The notes: generated from the sequence alone by a model not told the origin. A stretch of 64,000 nucleotides of DNA from Clostridium sp. 28_17 (GCA_001916065.1 MNRS01000017.1:1-64000), one strand, 5' to 3'; counted from the first letter of the stretch, positions 7,485 through 15,811 are shown. Made by a program: numbers and translations.

Positions 7485-8654
7485 TTATTTCATTTCCATA
7501 TTAATTTTATTTTTTTCAATTATATACTGTGTAGATACTAGTTGATATATAACTGAAACTGCTAGTCCAATTGATGTGCAAAATGGAGATGATATAAAAG
7601 AACAAAAAATTCTAATTATATTGGCAATTTGTTTACTAATAGTTGCTTTTACAGCAGAATGTTCAAGTTGTATGTATGTTAATTTTGTTAAATAAATTGG
7701 ATACATATATAAACTTACCAATTCTATACTTACTATGATTGATGTTGCCATTATATCTACCTTATAACTTGGATATAATATAATACCCATTATAATACTT
7801 GATATAATTAACAAACATACTAATTTTCTACTATTTTTTATATGTTCTTTATATGAAAATTCTTTTTTAGTAATATCAATTTGTGCTACTGTTTTTATTG
7901 CATAAGCAATATCCCATTGAGTATCTGTTATTAAAGTTGCAAATGATGTTGCTAAAATATATTTTTCACCAAAATCAAATGAATTTTTAAAACCAAACAA
8001 ATAAATTATAAACATACTAATTTCCGCAAACAAATATACAGAATCATATTTAATACAATTTACTATATTAATTTTAAATTTTGTTTTTTCTACTATTCTA
8101 AACATCATAATAACTACAAAAACACTCATACATATTACTGAAATTCCAACAATTTTTATTTGTTCTTTTGTTATTAAACTCATTATAATTAATGAAGAAA
8201 AATTTATTAAATTGAATAGCAAACTATATTTGTTAGCTCTTTTATTTTCTTCTTCAAAATACAACTTACACAAAGATAAATTTAATAATAATTGAAAAAA
8301 CATTTGAATAACAGCATATACTCCAAATATTTTATATGTATCAATATCCATGTTCATAAAAGTTATATATTTATCTATGTTTATTGCAACGCACCCGAGT
8401 ATTATCAATCCTATACCAGAACCTAATACCACCCCAGAAAAAACACTATTTTTATTTTTATCTCTAATTGAACTTATATTAGCACCTGTTCCAAAAATAC
8501 TTTGTATTGCACTTATAACAAATTGCATCGGGTATATTAATGAAAATATATTGATTAAATTTTTATCCACTAATATTCCAAGTAAAAACCATCCTAAAAT
8601 TGGAGTTACAGATGTTAAAAATGTATCAAAACCTATTCTTAATAATCTATTCAT
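7485..8654 (-). CDS. MATE/MOP-like integral membrane protein, 389 aa
   Basis: About 11-12 hydrophobic segments. The start GFDTFLTSVTPILGWFLLGI and the helix containing QFVISAIQSIFGTGANI resemble the first helices of MATE/MOP-superfamily flippases and exporters (two bundles with a G..AN-type helix 2). The family assignment is tentative. It is 17 bp from the HD gene upstream and has a GGAGA site. It may export a small molecule handled by the neighbouring hydrolases. Confidence 0.55.
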   Translation of the reverse strand: MNRLLRIGFDTFLTSVTPILGWFLLGILVDKNLINIFSLIYPMQFVISAIQSIFGTGANISSIRDKNKNSVFSGVVLGSGIGLIILGCVAINIDKYITFMNMDIDTYKIFGVYAVIQMFFQLLLNLSLCKLYFEEENKRANKYSLLFNLINFSSLIIMSLITKEQIKIVGISVICMSVFVVIMMFRIVEKTKFKINIVNCIKYDSVYLFAEISMFIIYLFGFKNSFDFGEKYILATSFATLITDTQWDIAYAIKTVAQIDITKKEFSYKEHIKNSRKLVCLLIISSIIMGIILYPSYKVDIMATSIIVSIELVSLYMYPIYLTKLTYIQLEHSAVKATISKQIANIIRIFCSFISSPFCTSIGLAVSVIYQLVSTQYIIEKNKINMEMK

Positions 8655-8671
8655 TTTATTTCTCCAATTTA

Positions 8672-9292
8672 CTATAAATTATTCTTTATTTCTGGAAATA
8701 AATCATATAAGTTATATCCTAATAAACTGTCAAAATATTCTTTTAATTTCATGGTTTGTTCTATGTGATAATGTGTTTTAGCAAATACTCCATGTCTTAG
8801 TAATAAATCTATCATTCTTTTTTCAACAGTTAATGTTTTAGTTGTACACATTAAATCACAAAGGCTTATTATTTTTTCTTCCAAACTATATTCATTCTTT
8901 ATATATTCTTTCACAAAATTATAATGTATATTAGATTTGTCTGTTTCATTTCTATCATTTGATATGCAGTCTATATCATTATTTAAAAAAGAATGTTTAA
9001 TACAAATTCCTGCGTATTCTTCATCATACCCAAGACTTTTTATATAGTTATAACCATTTATAGCATGAGGAAATACTCCTCCATGCTCATTAAATTTTTT
9101 TCCTATATCATGAATATAACCAAATGATATTACCTTATCAATATCTACATTTATGCCTTTATCTTTTAATGCCTTTGCGATTTTACCTGCACTATTTTCT
9201 ACACATATGCAATGGTCAATCCATCTATCATCTTTTACATTATTTCTCTCTTTTTCTAATAAATTTCTTGCTTCTTCACTTGTTAATTTCAT
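8672..9292 (-). CDS. HD-domain hydrolase, 206 aa
   Basis: A single HD domain: WIDHCICVENSAGKIAKAL (first His, about 24-42), FGYIHDIGKKF (His-Asp pair, about 57-67), HAINGYNYIKSLG, then CIKHSFLN (about 96-104) and SLCDLM (metal Asp). This spacing is typical of metal-dependent phosphohydrolases related to YqeK (Ap4A hydrolase) and other HD proteins with HDIGK. It lies 3 bp after the HAD-nucleoside hydrolase fusion, and its tail is duplicated in the relic at 5452. A nucleotide substrate is plausible from the neighbours but not shown. Confidence 0.75.
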   Translation of the reverse strand: MKLTSEEARNLLEKERNNVKDDRWIDHCICVENSAGKIAKALKDKGINVDIDKVISFGYIHDIGKKFNEHGGVFPHAINGYNYIKSLGYDEEYAGICIKHSFLNNDIDCISNDRNETDKSNIHYNFVKEYIKNEYSLEEKIISLCDLMCTTKTLTVEKRMIDLLLRHGVFAKTHYHIEQTMKLKEYFDSLLGYNLYDLFPEIKNNL

Positions 9293-9295
9293 AAA

Positions 9296-10729
9296 TCATT
9301 CTCCTAGTTTCTTAAATAAATCGTTATATATTTTATCTCTATCTAATTTAGTTACAAAAGTAATAACATGCCTATTATCAGTCAATTCATATGAACTATC
9401 TTTTTTGATACTAGGACAACTTATTTCTTTTGTTCCAAACCAATTTTTATTTATCATATATGCAATTACTGATATATCCCAAATCTCTTTTGTTTCATGC
9501 ACACCATGATATCCATCATTATAGAATCTTTCAATTAAGTAATTACATAATTCTGATTTGTTTTCTAAATTATTTTTTAGAGTATTTATATCTATTTTTA
9601 AATCTGATACAACATTTCTGCATGGTAGTATAGTCATCTTTACTTTTGAATTGAATACTATTTTTACCGCTTTAATATCTTGTCTAAAATTATATTCAAG
9701 CTTGTCTTTATATCCTATTTCATTTCCGCCTAACCATATAACTTCTATTTTATCAATTATTTTAGGCTCTTTCTTAATTGCTAAAGCAACATTAGTAATT
9801 GCTCCTATTGCTAAAATATATGTCTTTTTATTTTTGTTTGCAATTTCTATAATTTTATTTACAGCATCATTATCTTCATTATATCCATTACATATGTAAT
9901 CTGTTGAGCCTTTAAACACCCTATTTTTTGTTTCAAAATTTAGCCAATTACATATTTTTAATATCTCATTATAACTTTTCTCTGTTGTTTCTTTTATTGT
10001 TTCTTTTATATAACTATGTGAATAAGGTGCTACTGTTATTGCTTCAATATTAAATTTATCTTGATTTTTCAATAAATATGCTAGTGCAAATTGGTCATCA
10101 CATTCATTATATGTGTCTGTGTCTAATATTACATTTACTTTTTCTTTTTTATAATTTGTAATAAATTTATAAATTTCTTTCCAATTATGAACTCTTGCTA
10201 TTTCTGTTTCATCTCTATTAGAAGGCTTATCCATTATAAGTGTAGGAATATTTTTTTGAAAACATTCTCTACAAATTCTGGCTGAATCGTCTATCATTAC
10301 ATCAATGTCATTTTCTAAACATTTTTCTGCCTTACCTTGTTTTCCATTTTTATATCCGTTTGTGAATATTAATTTATCATATACTATTCCTTTTTCTTTT
10401 AGCCATTTTTTTGTCATAGTATATGGATCTTTATATTCTCCATTATCTCTACCTGTAATAATTACTATTGTATGTCCATCTTTTTTTAGTTTTTCAATAT
10501 ATTCTTTTGCACCTTCAATTACATCTAGATTAGGAGTTATTTTTCCTATGTTTTCTAAATAAAATGTCCATATTTCATCATCAGTCCAGTCAAACATTCC
10601 TCTTGTCATATGTGCTTCCGGGTTAATTATTCCTGTATTTCTTAGTTCTTTGTCATGTATTAAAAATTCTTTTTTTAATACTTCATCAAAGTTTGATATT
10701 ACATTATCTATATCTATTCCTATGTTCAT
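9296..10729 (-). CDS. fusion: NT5C-like HAD phosphatase + nucleoside hydrolase, 477 aa
   Basis: Residues 1-190 are an NT5C-like HAD domain: motif I MNIGIDIDNVISNF, motif II VIITGRDNGEYKDPY, motif IV VMIDDSARIC, tail VHNWKEIYKFI. Residues about 198-477 are an inosine/uridine-preferring nucleoside hydrolase (IUNH, PF01156): it opens with VNVILDTDTYNECDDQFALA, the DxDxxxDD calcium site, then AITVAP, ILAIGAITNVALAI, VIWLGGN and a late W.(I/V)SV region. Fusing a nucleotidase with a nucleoside hydrolase suggests sequential conversion of a nucleotide to nucleoside and then to base plus ribose. No frameshift joins them; the frame is continuous. It is 4 bp from the ABC permease upstream and 3 bp from the HD gene. 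Confidence 0.85.
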   Translation of the reverse strand: MNIGIDIDNVISNFDEVLKKEFLIHDKELRNTGIINPEAHMTRGMFDWTDDEIWTFYLENIGKITPNLDVIEGAKEYIEKLKKDGHTIVIITGRDNGEYKDPYTMTKKWLKEKGIVYDKLIFTNGYKNGKQGKAEKCLENDIDVMIDDSARICRECFQKNIPTLIMDKPSNRDETEIARVHNWKEIYKFITNYKKEKVNVILDTDTYNECDDQFALAYLLKNQDKFNIEAITVAPYSHSYIKETIKETTEKSYNEILKICNWLNFETKNRVFKGSTDYICNGYNEDNDAVNKIIEIANKNKKTYILAIGAITNVALAIKKEPKIIDKIEVIWLGGNEIGYKDKLEYNFRQDIKAVKIVFNSKVKMTILPCRNVVSDLKIDINTLKNNLENKSELCNYLIERFYNDGYHGVHETKEIWDISVIAYMINKNWFGTKEISCPSIKKDSSYELTDNRHVITFVTKLDRDKIYNDLFKKLGE

Positions 10730-10733
10730 ATTC

Positions 10734-11540
10734 TTAACTCCCTGTACTTCTATATTTATTTAGTGCCCAATTCCAAACTTTAATAGCAATTATCCATAAG
10801 ATTACCATTATAATTGGAGATAAATAAATCATATATTTATCCATTCCTAAATAATTCATCGTTGGATAATATGCAACAAACGCAAATGGTAAAACTACTG
10901 TTATTAGTAGTTTAATAAATCCGTTATATATATCAATTGGATATTGTGCAAATGTATGTATTCTGTAAAATGTCCATATTACTTCATTAGACTTATATGT
11001 CCAAAATGATGCAATACTAAATATAGTTAATATAGCTCCAGTAATTGCCGCTCCAATAATACTAAATACTACTATTTTTAAAAAAAGAAAAAATGTAATT
11101 GGTATAGATAACTCTATTAGCATTTTTATAGTTATAAATAACCCTAATGCAAAATATCCAATAGCTGTAAAAGACTTTGAACTTCCTACTATTGAAATCA
11201 GTGGATGAACAGGTCTTAATAATATTTTATCAAATTCTCCATCTCTAATGTATTTTGGTCCTATATCATACAATGAATCAAAACATAAGTCTAAAATTCC
11301 AATTGATATTAATGTTGTACCATATAATAAAAGTACTTGTTTAAAGTTCCAGCCTGCAAGATTTTCTGTATTTTGAAATGTAATCCAAATAAATATAACT
11401 TCTACTGCTTGAGTAACTATTTGTGAAATCATACCGGTTAAACAATCTATTCTATATATTAGTAGTTCTTTTAAAGATGCTACGAAAAATGATAAGTACA
11501 ATTTAATATTGTCAAATACTCTTCTCATTTTATCCTCCAT
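10734..11540 (-). CDS. ABC-2 type exporter permease (COG3694-like), 268 aa
   Basis: Six hydrophobic segments and a family signature around KYIRDGEFDKILLRPVHPL (about 95-113) place this in PF06182 (ABC2_membrane_6). It is the second permease of the COG4586/COG4587/COG3694 exporter, a type known from the cyanobacterial viologen exporter. It begins inside the end of the first permease (11-bp overlap). The complex would sit in the cytoplasmic membrane with the ATPase at 12335 and push an unknown compound outward. Confidence 0.85.
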   Translation of the reverse strand: MEDKMRRVFDNIKLYLSFFVASLKELLIYRIDCLTGMISQIVTQAVEVIFIWITFQNTENLAGWNFKQVLLLYGTTLISIGILDLCFDSLYDIGPKYIRDGEFDKILLRPVHPLISIVGSSKSFTAIGYFALGLFITIKMLIELSIPITFFLFLKIVVFSIIGAAITGAILTIFSIASFWTYKSNEVIWTFYRIHTFAQYPIDIYNGFIKLLITVVLPFAFVAYYPTMNYLGMDKYMIYLSPIIMVILWIIAIKVWNWALNKYRSTGS

Positions 11541-12267
11541 TTATTGTTATTTTCTTTACTGAATAATTAAAAAATACTTTTGATATTAAATATAAAATTA
11601 ATGACCATACTATTAATTTTAATATTATAAGACCTATTTCATTCAAAGGAATATTTCCTAAATAAATATTTATAGGAGTATATATAAATTCTTTAAATGG
11701 AAGTATATTTGCAATTTTTTGAAACCATTCAGGAAATAATGTAAGTGGTGCAATTAATCCTGAAAAAATTGATATAATTGATTGCCTTAAAATTTGCATT
11801 CCCCATATTGAGTTCGTATAAAAGCCAATTGTTCCAACTATCATTTGTATAAAAAATGATATTGGAAGTATAAGTATTATTACAAATATAAATAATAAAA
11901 AATTTATAAAACTTACAGGAAGTTGTACACTCCAAAAAAATGAACATATTATAAAGCAATATTTAAAATATGAAATTGGACTCAGTAATTCTTTATTTAG
12001 CTGCCCTTTTCTAATTGATTTTGCAATATCTTCATTTATTCCCCACGTTGCTATCGCTTTAATTGAAATAACTAAAATATAATATGTAACCATATATTCT
12101 ATACTATATCCACCTGCATTACCTGTTTGATAATATATTGCTTGCCATACAAAAATATAAACAACAACTTCTACTATTCTATTTAATGTCCATAAAAAGA
12201 AATTGGATTTATAAATAGAATATTCTTTAAAATGTACTCGTGCTAATGCCAACCATGTTTCTAACAT
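11530..12267 (-). CDS. ABC-2 type exporter permease (COG4587-like), 245 aa
   Basis: First permease of the pair, with about six membrane segments. The motif EDIAKSIRKGQLNKELLSPI (about 79-98) mirrors the RDGEFDKILLRP motif of its partner and is typical of PF06182. It starts with ATG at 12267, inside the end of the frameshifted ATPase reading frame (see 12261-12344), which shows that the ATPase originally overlapped it. Confidence 0.85.
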   Translation of the reverse strand: MLETWLALARVHFKEYSIYKSNFFLWTLNRIVEVVVYIFVWQAIYYQTGNAGGYSIEYMVTYYILVISIKAIATWGINEDIAKSIRKGQLNKELLSPISYFKYCFIICSFFWSVQLPVSFINFLLFIFVIILILPISFFIQMIVGTIGFYTNSIWGMQILRQSIISIFSGLIAPLTLFPEWFQKIANILPFKEFIYTPINIYLGNIPLNEIGLIILKLIVWSLILYLISKVFFNYSVKKITINGG

Positions 12268-12344
12268 ATTTTTACTCCTCTATATATTTCTTTTAATATA
12301 TCTTCTAATTCTGCTTCTTTCATATGAATATCTACTATATCTCC
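12261..12344 (-). pseudogene. out-of-frame tail of the ABC ATPase
   Basis: In a frame shifted by one base from the ATPase, 27 codons read GDIVDIHMKEAELEDILKEI then YRGVKIC and a stop overlapping the permease start. This is the usual C-terminal form of COG4586 ATPases (a D(I/V) stretch followed by ...IE.I...IY). One base appears to be missing in or near 12345-12351; adding one T restores the full reading frame. Either a real mutation or a sequencing error. Confidence 0.8.
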
Positions 12345-13219
12345 ATATTATGATCAAATTTTATTTTTATGCTTTCTTCGTTTTCTTCTACAATTTCAAA
12401 GTCTTCATCATATAAACTTTCAGTTATACTCGCTTTTTTATTTTTTAAAATGATTTCAGCTGAAACACTATTTCCATATGTATCTTTGAATTTTTGTTTT
12501 TCTCCATCAAAGATTATTTGACCTTTATCTAATAGTATTATTCTGTCACATACATCTTCAATGTCCTTTAAATCATGTGTTGTAAGTATTACTGTTGTAT
12601 TTTTTTCTTTATTTATATCTTTAATAAATTTTCTAATATTCTCTTTTACTAAAACATCCAGTCCAATTGTTGGTTCATCTAAATAAACTATTTTAGGATT
12701 ATGCAAAAATGTTGCTGCAATTTCACATCTCATTTTTTGCCCTAAACTTAGGTTCTTAACTTGTTTTTCTAGTAAATCTTCTAATTGTAATAATTCAGTA
12801 AATTGTTTTAAATTTTTTCTGTATTCATTTTCTGGAATTTTATACATCTTTTTAATTAATCTAAAAGATTCAATTACAGGCAAATCCCACCATAGCTGTG
12901 TTTTTTGTCCAAAAACAGCACCTATATTTTTGTTATTTTCTATTCTTTTTTCATTTGGCACAATTCCATTTACTACAACTTGTCCAGATGTTGGTGATAA
13001 CAGACCTGTGAGCATTTTTATTGTTGTTGATTTTCCTGCTCCATTTTCTCCTATGTAGCCTACTAATTCACCTTCGTTAATATTAAAATTTATATTATTT
13101 ACTGCTGTAAATTCTTTATATTTTGGTTTAATTAGATTTTTTAAGTAACCTAATAATCCATCTTCTTTTTCTATAATTTTATAGTTTTTTACTAAATCTT
13201 TTACTTCTATTAATGACAT
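12335..13219 (-). CDS. ABC exporter ATPase (COG4586-like), C-terminus frameshifted
   Basis: 294 aa as read. The N-terminal strand is followed by the long insertion typical of COG4586 (GLLGYLKNLIKPKYKEF), then Walker A GENGAGKST (about 57-65), the family mark FGQKTQLWWDLPV (about 103-115), ABC signature LSLGQKM (about 158-164), Walker B IVYLDEPTIGLD (about 177-188) and H-loop TTHD. It would energise the two PF06182 permeases downstream. The last 27 residues are displaced by a one-base frameshift near 12345; all catalytic motifs lie before it, so the protein may still work. It follows the HAD gene at 13238 by 18 bp. Confidence 0.85.
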   Translation of the reverse strand: MSLIEVKDLVKNYKIIEKEDGLLGYLKNLIKPKYKEFTAVNNINFNINEGELVGYIGENGAGKSTTIKMLTGLLSPTSGQVVVNGIVPNEKRIENNKNIGAVFGQKTQLWWDLPVIESFRLIKKMYKIPENEYRKNLKQFTELLQLEDLLEKQVKNLSLGQKMRCEIAATFLHNPKIVYLDEPTIGLDVLVKENIRKFIKDINKEKNTTVILTTHDLKDIEDVCDRIILLDKGQIIFDGEKQKFKDTYGNSVSAEIILKNKKASITESLYDEDFEIVEENEESIKIKFDHNMEI

Positions 13220-13237
13220 TATTTTCTCTTCTCCATT

Positions 13238-13831
13238 TTAGAATATTTCTTTTATTTTTCTATATATATCATACCAACTATAACATCTATAAATATTTTT
13301 TCCATTACATTGTTCATTATAATTTGCATGATAGCAAATTACAGGTATTTCATTAGAAATTGTATTTATATTTTTAGGCTTATCTTCAATCATTAAATCT
13401 ATATTATTTTGTTTGCATATTTCCAATTTATCTTCTGGACTAAAGATTATATTGTCATAATGTATTTGATTAATTTTTAGCCAATTTAATACAATATTTC
13501 TATTTTCTTCTATTGTCATTACATCTGCTGAATGGCTTAAAAAAGAACCTCTAGCCGTAATTATATAAATTTCATGTCCATCTTCTTTTAATTTATCAAT
13601 TACTTCATTTGCAAATTTTCTTGCTTCTACATTAATTGAATACTCTCGAAAATATTTATTCCAAAATTCATCATCTAATTTTATATCTACATCAAATATT
13701 TCATTTGTTTCATATCCCTTGTAATTCTTTATTTTTAAACCATATTTTTCATAAAAAAACTTACTTCCATAGTCTAACTGCCATTGTTCTACATCAGTTA
13801 AAACTCCATCTATATCTATTCCTATTTTCAT
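13238..13831 (-). CDS. NT5C-like HAD phosphatase, 197 aa
   Basis: Motif I MKIGIDIDGVLTDV, motif II IYIITARGSFLSH, motif IV IDLMIEDKPKNI and a closing YSWYDIYRKI define an NT5C/YqfW-type HAD, with a larger cap than its paralogues (about residues 15-75). It is the first gene of the ABC-exporter/HAD/HD unit and has an AGGAGGT ribosome site. The unit's promoter must lie in 13850-13960, which is nearly all A+T; I could not choose a convincing -35/-10 pair there. Confidence 0.8.
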   Translation of the reverse strand: MKIGIDIDGVLTDVEQWQLDYGSKFFYEKYGLKIKNYKGYETNEIFDVDIKLDDEFWNKYFREYSINVEARKFANEVIDKLKEDGHEIYIITARGSFLSHSADVMTIEENRNIVLNWLKINQIHYDNIIFSPEDKLEICKQNNIDLMIEDKPKNINTISNEIPVICYHANYNEQCNGKNIYRCYSWYDIYRKIKEIF

Positions 13832-13992
13832 TATTTTACCTCCTAATATTTCTGTATTTCTTAATTTTGTTTTATCTTATCATAAATACAATATTATTAC
13901 AATAAATCAACTAAAAAAATGTTAAAGTCAAATTGTCTCAATAATTTTATTTGTATTTTACATAATAAAAATCAAAAATTAAAGTAAATTCA

Positions 13993-14070
13993 AAATTACA
14001 AAAGGCAAGACTTGCAAACGGATACACTCAAGAACAAGTTGACGAAATTATAGGTTGCTCATCAAGATAA
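13993..14070 (+). pseudogene. relic of an XRE-type helix-turn-helix gene
   Basis: An open stretch with no start codon reads KLQKARLANGYTQEQVDEII then GCSSR and a stop. KARLANGYTQEQVAEII is the start of a cro/C1 (XRE) helix-turn-helix domain; the recognition helix and remainder are missing. It is on the strand opposite to the surrounding genes and overlaps the last codons of the FtsW-like gene by 23 bp. It marks a deletion junction between the accessory cluster and the PadR unit. Confidence 0.6.
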
Positions 14071-15409
14071 GTATATCTTTTCTTCTATAAATGGCTAATA
14101 CCAAAGTCAAACACATCATATTAACAATAATATTTAACCTACCATAAGAAACAAATGGCAAATTAAAATTAGCATCAATTATTAAATTCAAATTCATAAG
14201 AATATTAAATATACTTTGTAAAATAAACATACTAGACATTCCAATTATTAATAATTTTCCATTAATTTCTTTTATCTTAATTGAATTTATAATTAATTCT
14301 ATACTTAAGGCTAAAACTGCTATTACTATTCCAACACTTACTACCCAGCCATAATGTGCTAAAATTGATATAAACGCATAATTTGTGCCTTCGTCAAATA
14401 TTTCTAAAGCATTGCTAGTATCGTCTGCTTCACCAAATGTTTGAGCAGAATTTATAATTATTTTTCTATTTAAAGGGATCCATCCATAACAATCTGCTTG
14501 ACTTTCTGGATTATATACAGCTACAAATCTATCAACAATATATGGTGTCTCAATTATTACACTTAGCGATAAAATTATTCCTAAAATTATTGGTATTCCC
14601 CAAAGGATTAGTAAATTTCTTTTTCTATTAGTTTTAGTTTGTACCAATTTTACAGTTCCTATTATTAAATAAATAAGTCCTAATATAAATGCTGATACAA
14701 TAGATGGTATACTTACAAAAATAAATATAGAAATTATACTTAATGTTATTATTTTAGCTAATTTTAAATTTATATTCTTATTGAATATTGTAACATTCTT
14801 TTTGTATTGTTTTTCACTATTTAAAAAACCTACAAACGCAATAATATAAAGTGGCATTGCAATAACAACCGGTGAAAATGTTATTGATGGTGAAATATAT
14901 ATGTATGGCAGTCCACTTACATTAATTCCAAAAAGAAATGAATAAACAATAAATAAAGTTGCAATTACATAAAATATATTTGAATATTTCATTATTTTTG
15001 TATAATCAATAAAATATATAAATATGCTAAAAATACTACCTGCTATTAAAGCACAAATATATCTTCCTATAACATTTTCCGTATCATATCCATCTGATAC
15101 TATACTGCTTGCTCTGGTAAAAGCTACTAAAAATCCAAATCCTAAAAGCACAATTAAAATTATTAATAATTTCCAATCAAGTTTTGGTTTATGTATTTTG
15201 TTTAATTTTTTTCCGATTTCTTCTGCATTTCCCATTTGTACAATTGCTTTTTCTTCCGCTTCTTTTTCTTCTAATCCATCTCGAATATAATTTTCTTTTG
15301 ATTCTTCTATATGATTTTCTAATTCTTCTGATATGCTATTTCGTATTGGTTTGTATTTTATTTGTTCACATACAGTATTTAAAAATTCTTTAATTTGCAA
15401 ATGAAACAC
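14048..15409 (-). CDS. FtsW/RodA/SpoVE-like protein with N-terminal HAAS-type domain, 453 aa
   Basis: Residues 1-75 form a helical HAAS/permease-prefix-type domain (LENHIEESKENYIRDGLEEK then AIVQMGNAEEIGKKL), typical of proteins paired with PadR regulators. From about residue 80 there are some 10 membrane segments related to the SEDS family (FtsW/RodA/SpoVE), which polymerise peptidoglycan glycan strands. A segment such as FNLPFVSYGRLNIIVNM near the C-terminus matches the SEDS (L/M)P(F/L)(I/V)SYG motif. It overlaps the padR gene by 20 bp. A PadR-controlled SEDS paralogue is more likely a stress or antibiotic-response gene than the main division protein. Confidence 0.8.
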   Translation of the reverse strand: MFHLQIKEFLNTVCEQIKYKPIRNSISEELENHIEESKENYIRDGLEEKEAEEKAIVQMGNAEEIGKKLNKIHKPKLDWKLLIILIVLLGFGFLVAFTRASSIVSDGYDTENVIGRYICALIAGSIFSIFIYFIDYTKIMKYSNIFYVIATLFIVYSFLFGINVSGLPYIYISPSITFSPVVIAMPLYIIAFVGFLNSEKQYKKNVTIFNKNINLKLAKIITLSIISIFIFVSIPSIVSAFILGLIYLIIGTVKLVQTKTNRKRNLLILWGIPIILGIILSLSVIIETPYIVDRFVAVYNPESQADCYGWIPLNRKIIINSAQTFGEADDTSNALEIFDEGTNYAFISILAHYGWVVSVGIVIAVLALSIELIINSIKIKEINGKLLIIGMSSMFILQSIFNILMNLNLIIDANFNLPFVSYGRLNIIVNMMCLTLVLAIYRRKDILILMSNL

Positions 15410-15728
15410 CCCCTAGTACTTGGTTTATTCCATTGCTAAAAATTTTCCATTCTTCTTTTTTCTCTTTTAACTGTTTTTTTCCTTTTTCAGTTATTGCATA
15501 ATATTTTCTTTTCTTTGCTGTTGTTTCGTCCCAATATGATGTTATAAGTCCGTTTTCTTCTAGTCCATGTAATATTGGATATAGTGTTCCTTCTTTAAGT
15601 TCAAATACATTCTCTGATTTTTCTTTTAATTTTTTTATCATCTCATATCCATACATGTTTTGATTTTTTAATAAGTCCAATACTAGCATTGTTGTGCTTC
15701 CTTTTAGTAATTCTTTATTAATTTTCAC
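15390..15728 (-). CDS. PadR family transcriptional repressor
   Basis: 112 aa, the usual size of a PadR-s1 protein: winged helix with MYGYEMIKKLKE (about 27-38), FELKEGTLYPILHGLEENGL (about 43-62, recognition helix and start of wing) and KRKYYAITEKGKKQL. The start is GTG at 15728, supported by an AAGGAGGGG site. It overlaps the FtsW-like gene, forming a two-gene operon, and represses itself through the operator at 15755-15798. The inducer is unknown; PadR proteins often respond to membrane-active compounds or phenolics. Confidence 0.92.
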   Translation of the reverse strand: MKINKELLKGSTTMLVLDLLKNQNMYGYEMIKKLKEKSENVFELKEGTLYPILHGLEENGLITSYWDETTAKKRKYYAITEKGKKQLKEKKEEWKIFSNGINQVLGGVSFAN

Positions 15729-15754
15729 TTTTATCCCCTCCTTAAAAATAAATA

Positions 15755-15798
15755 TACCTAGATATTCTATGTATTTTTATACATTGTATATCTAGGTA
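15755..15798. promoter_or_regulatory. PadR operator, nested 44-bp dyad
   Basis: Outer arms TACCTAGATAT (15755-15765) and ATATCTAGGTA (15788-15798) share one centre with inner arms ATGTAT and ATACAT (15769-15784). The inner element is exactly the ATGT-N8-ACAT consensus recognised by PadR proteins. The dyad covers the -10 element and transcription start of padR. Confidence 0.85.
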
Positions 15799-15811
15799 TT
15801 GTTTTTGTCAA
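15783..15811 (-). promoter_or_regulatory. sigma-A promoter of padR-ftsW-like operon
   Basis: On the minus strand, consensus TTGACA (15806-15811), a 17-bp spacer and TACAAT (15783-15788). The spacer and -10 element are inside the PadR dyad, so repressor binding would exclude RNA polymerase. Confidence 0.85.

Noticed and set aside
11729..11959. Minus-strand 76-codon frame inside the first ABC permease
   Set aside because: Lies in another frame of a confident permease gene and has no ribosome site.
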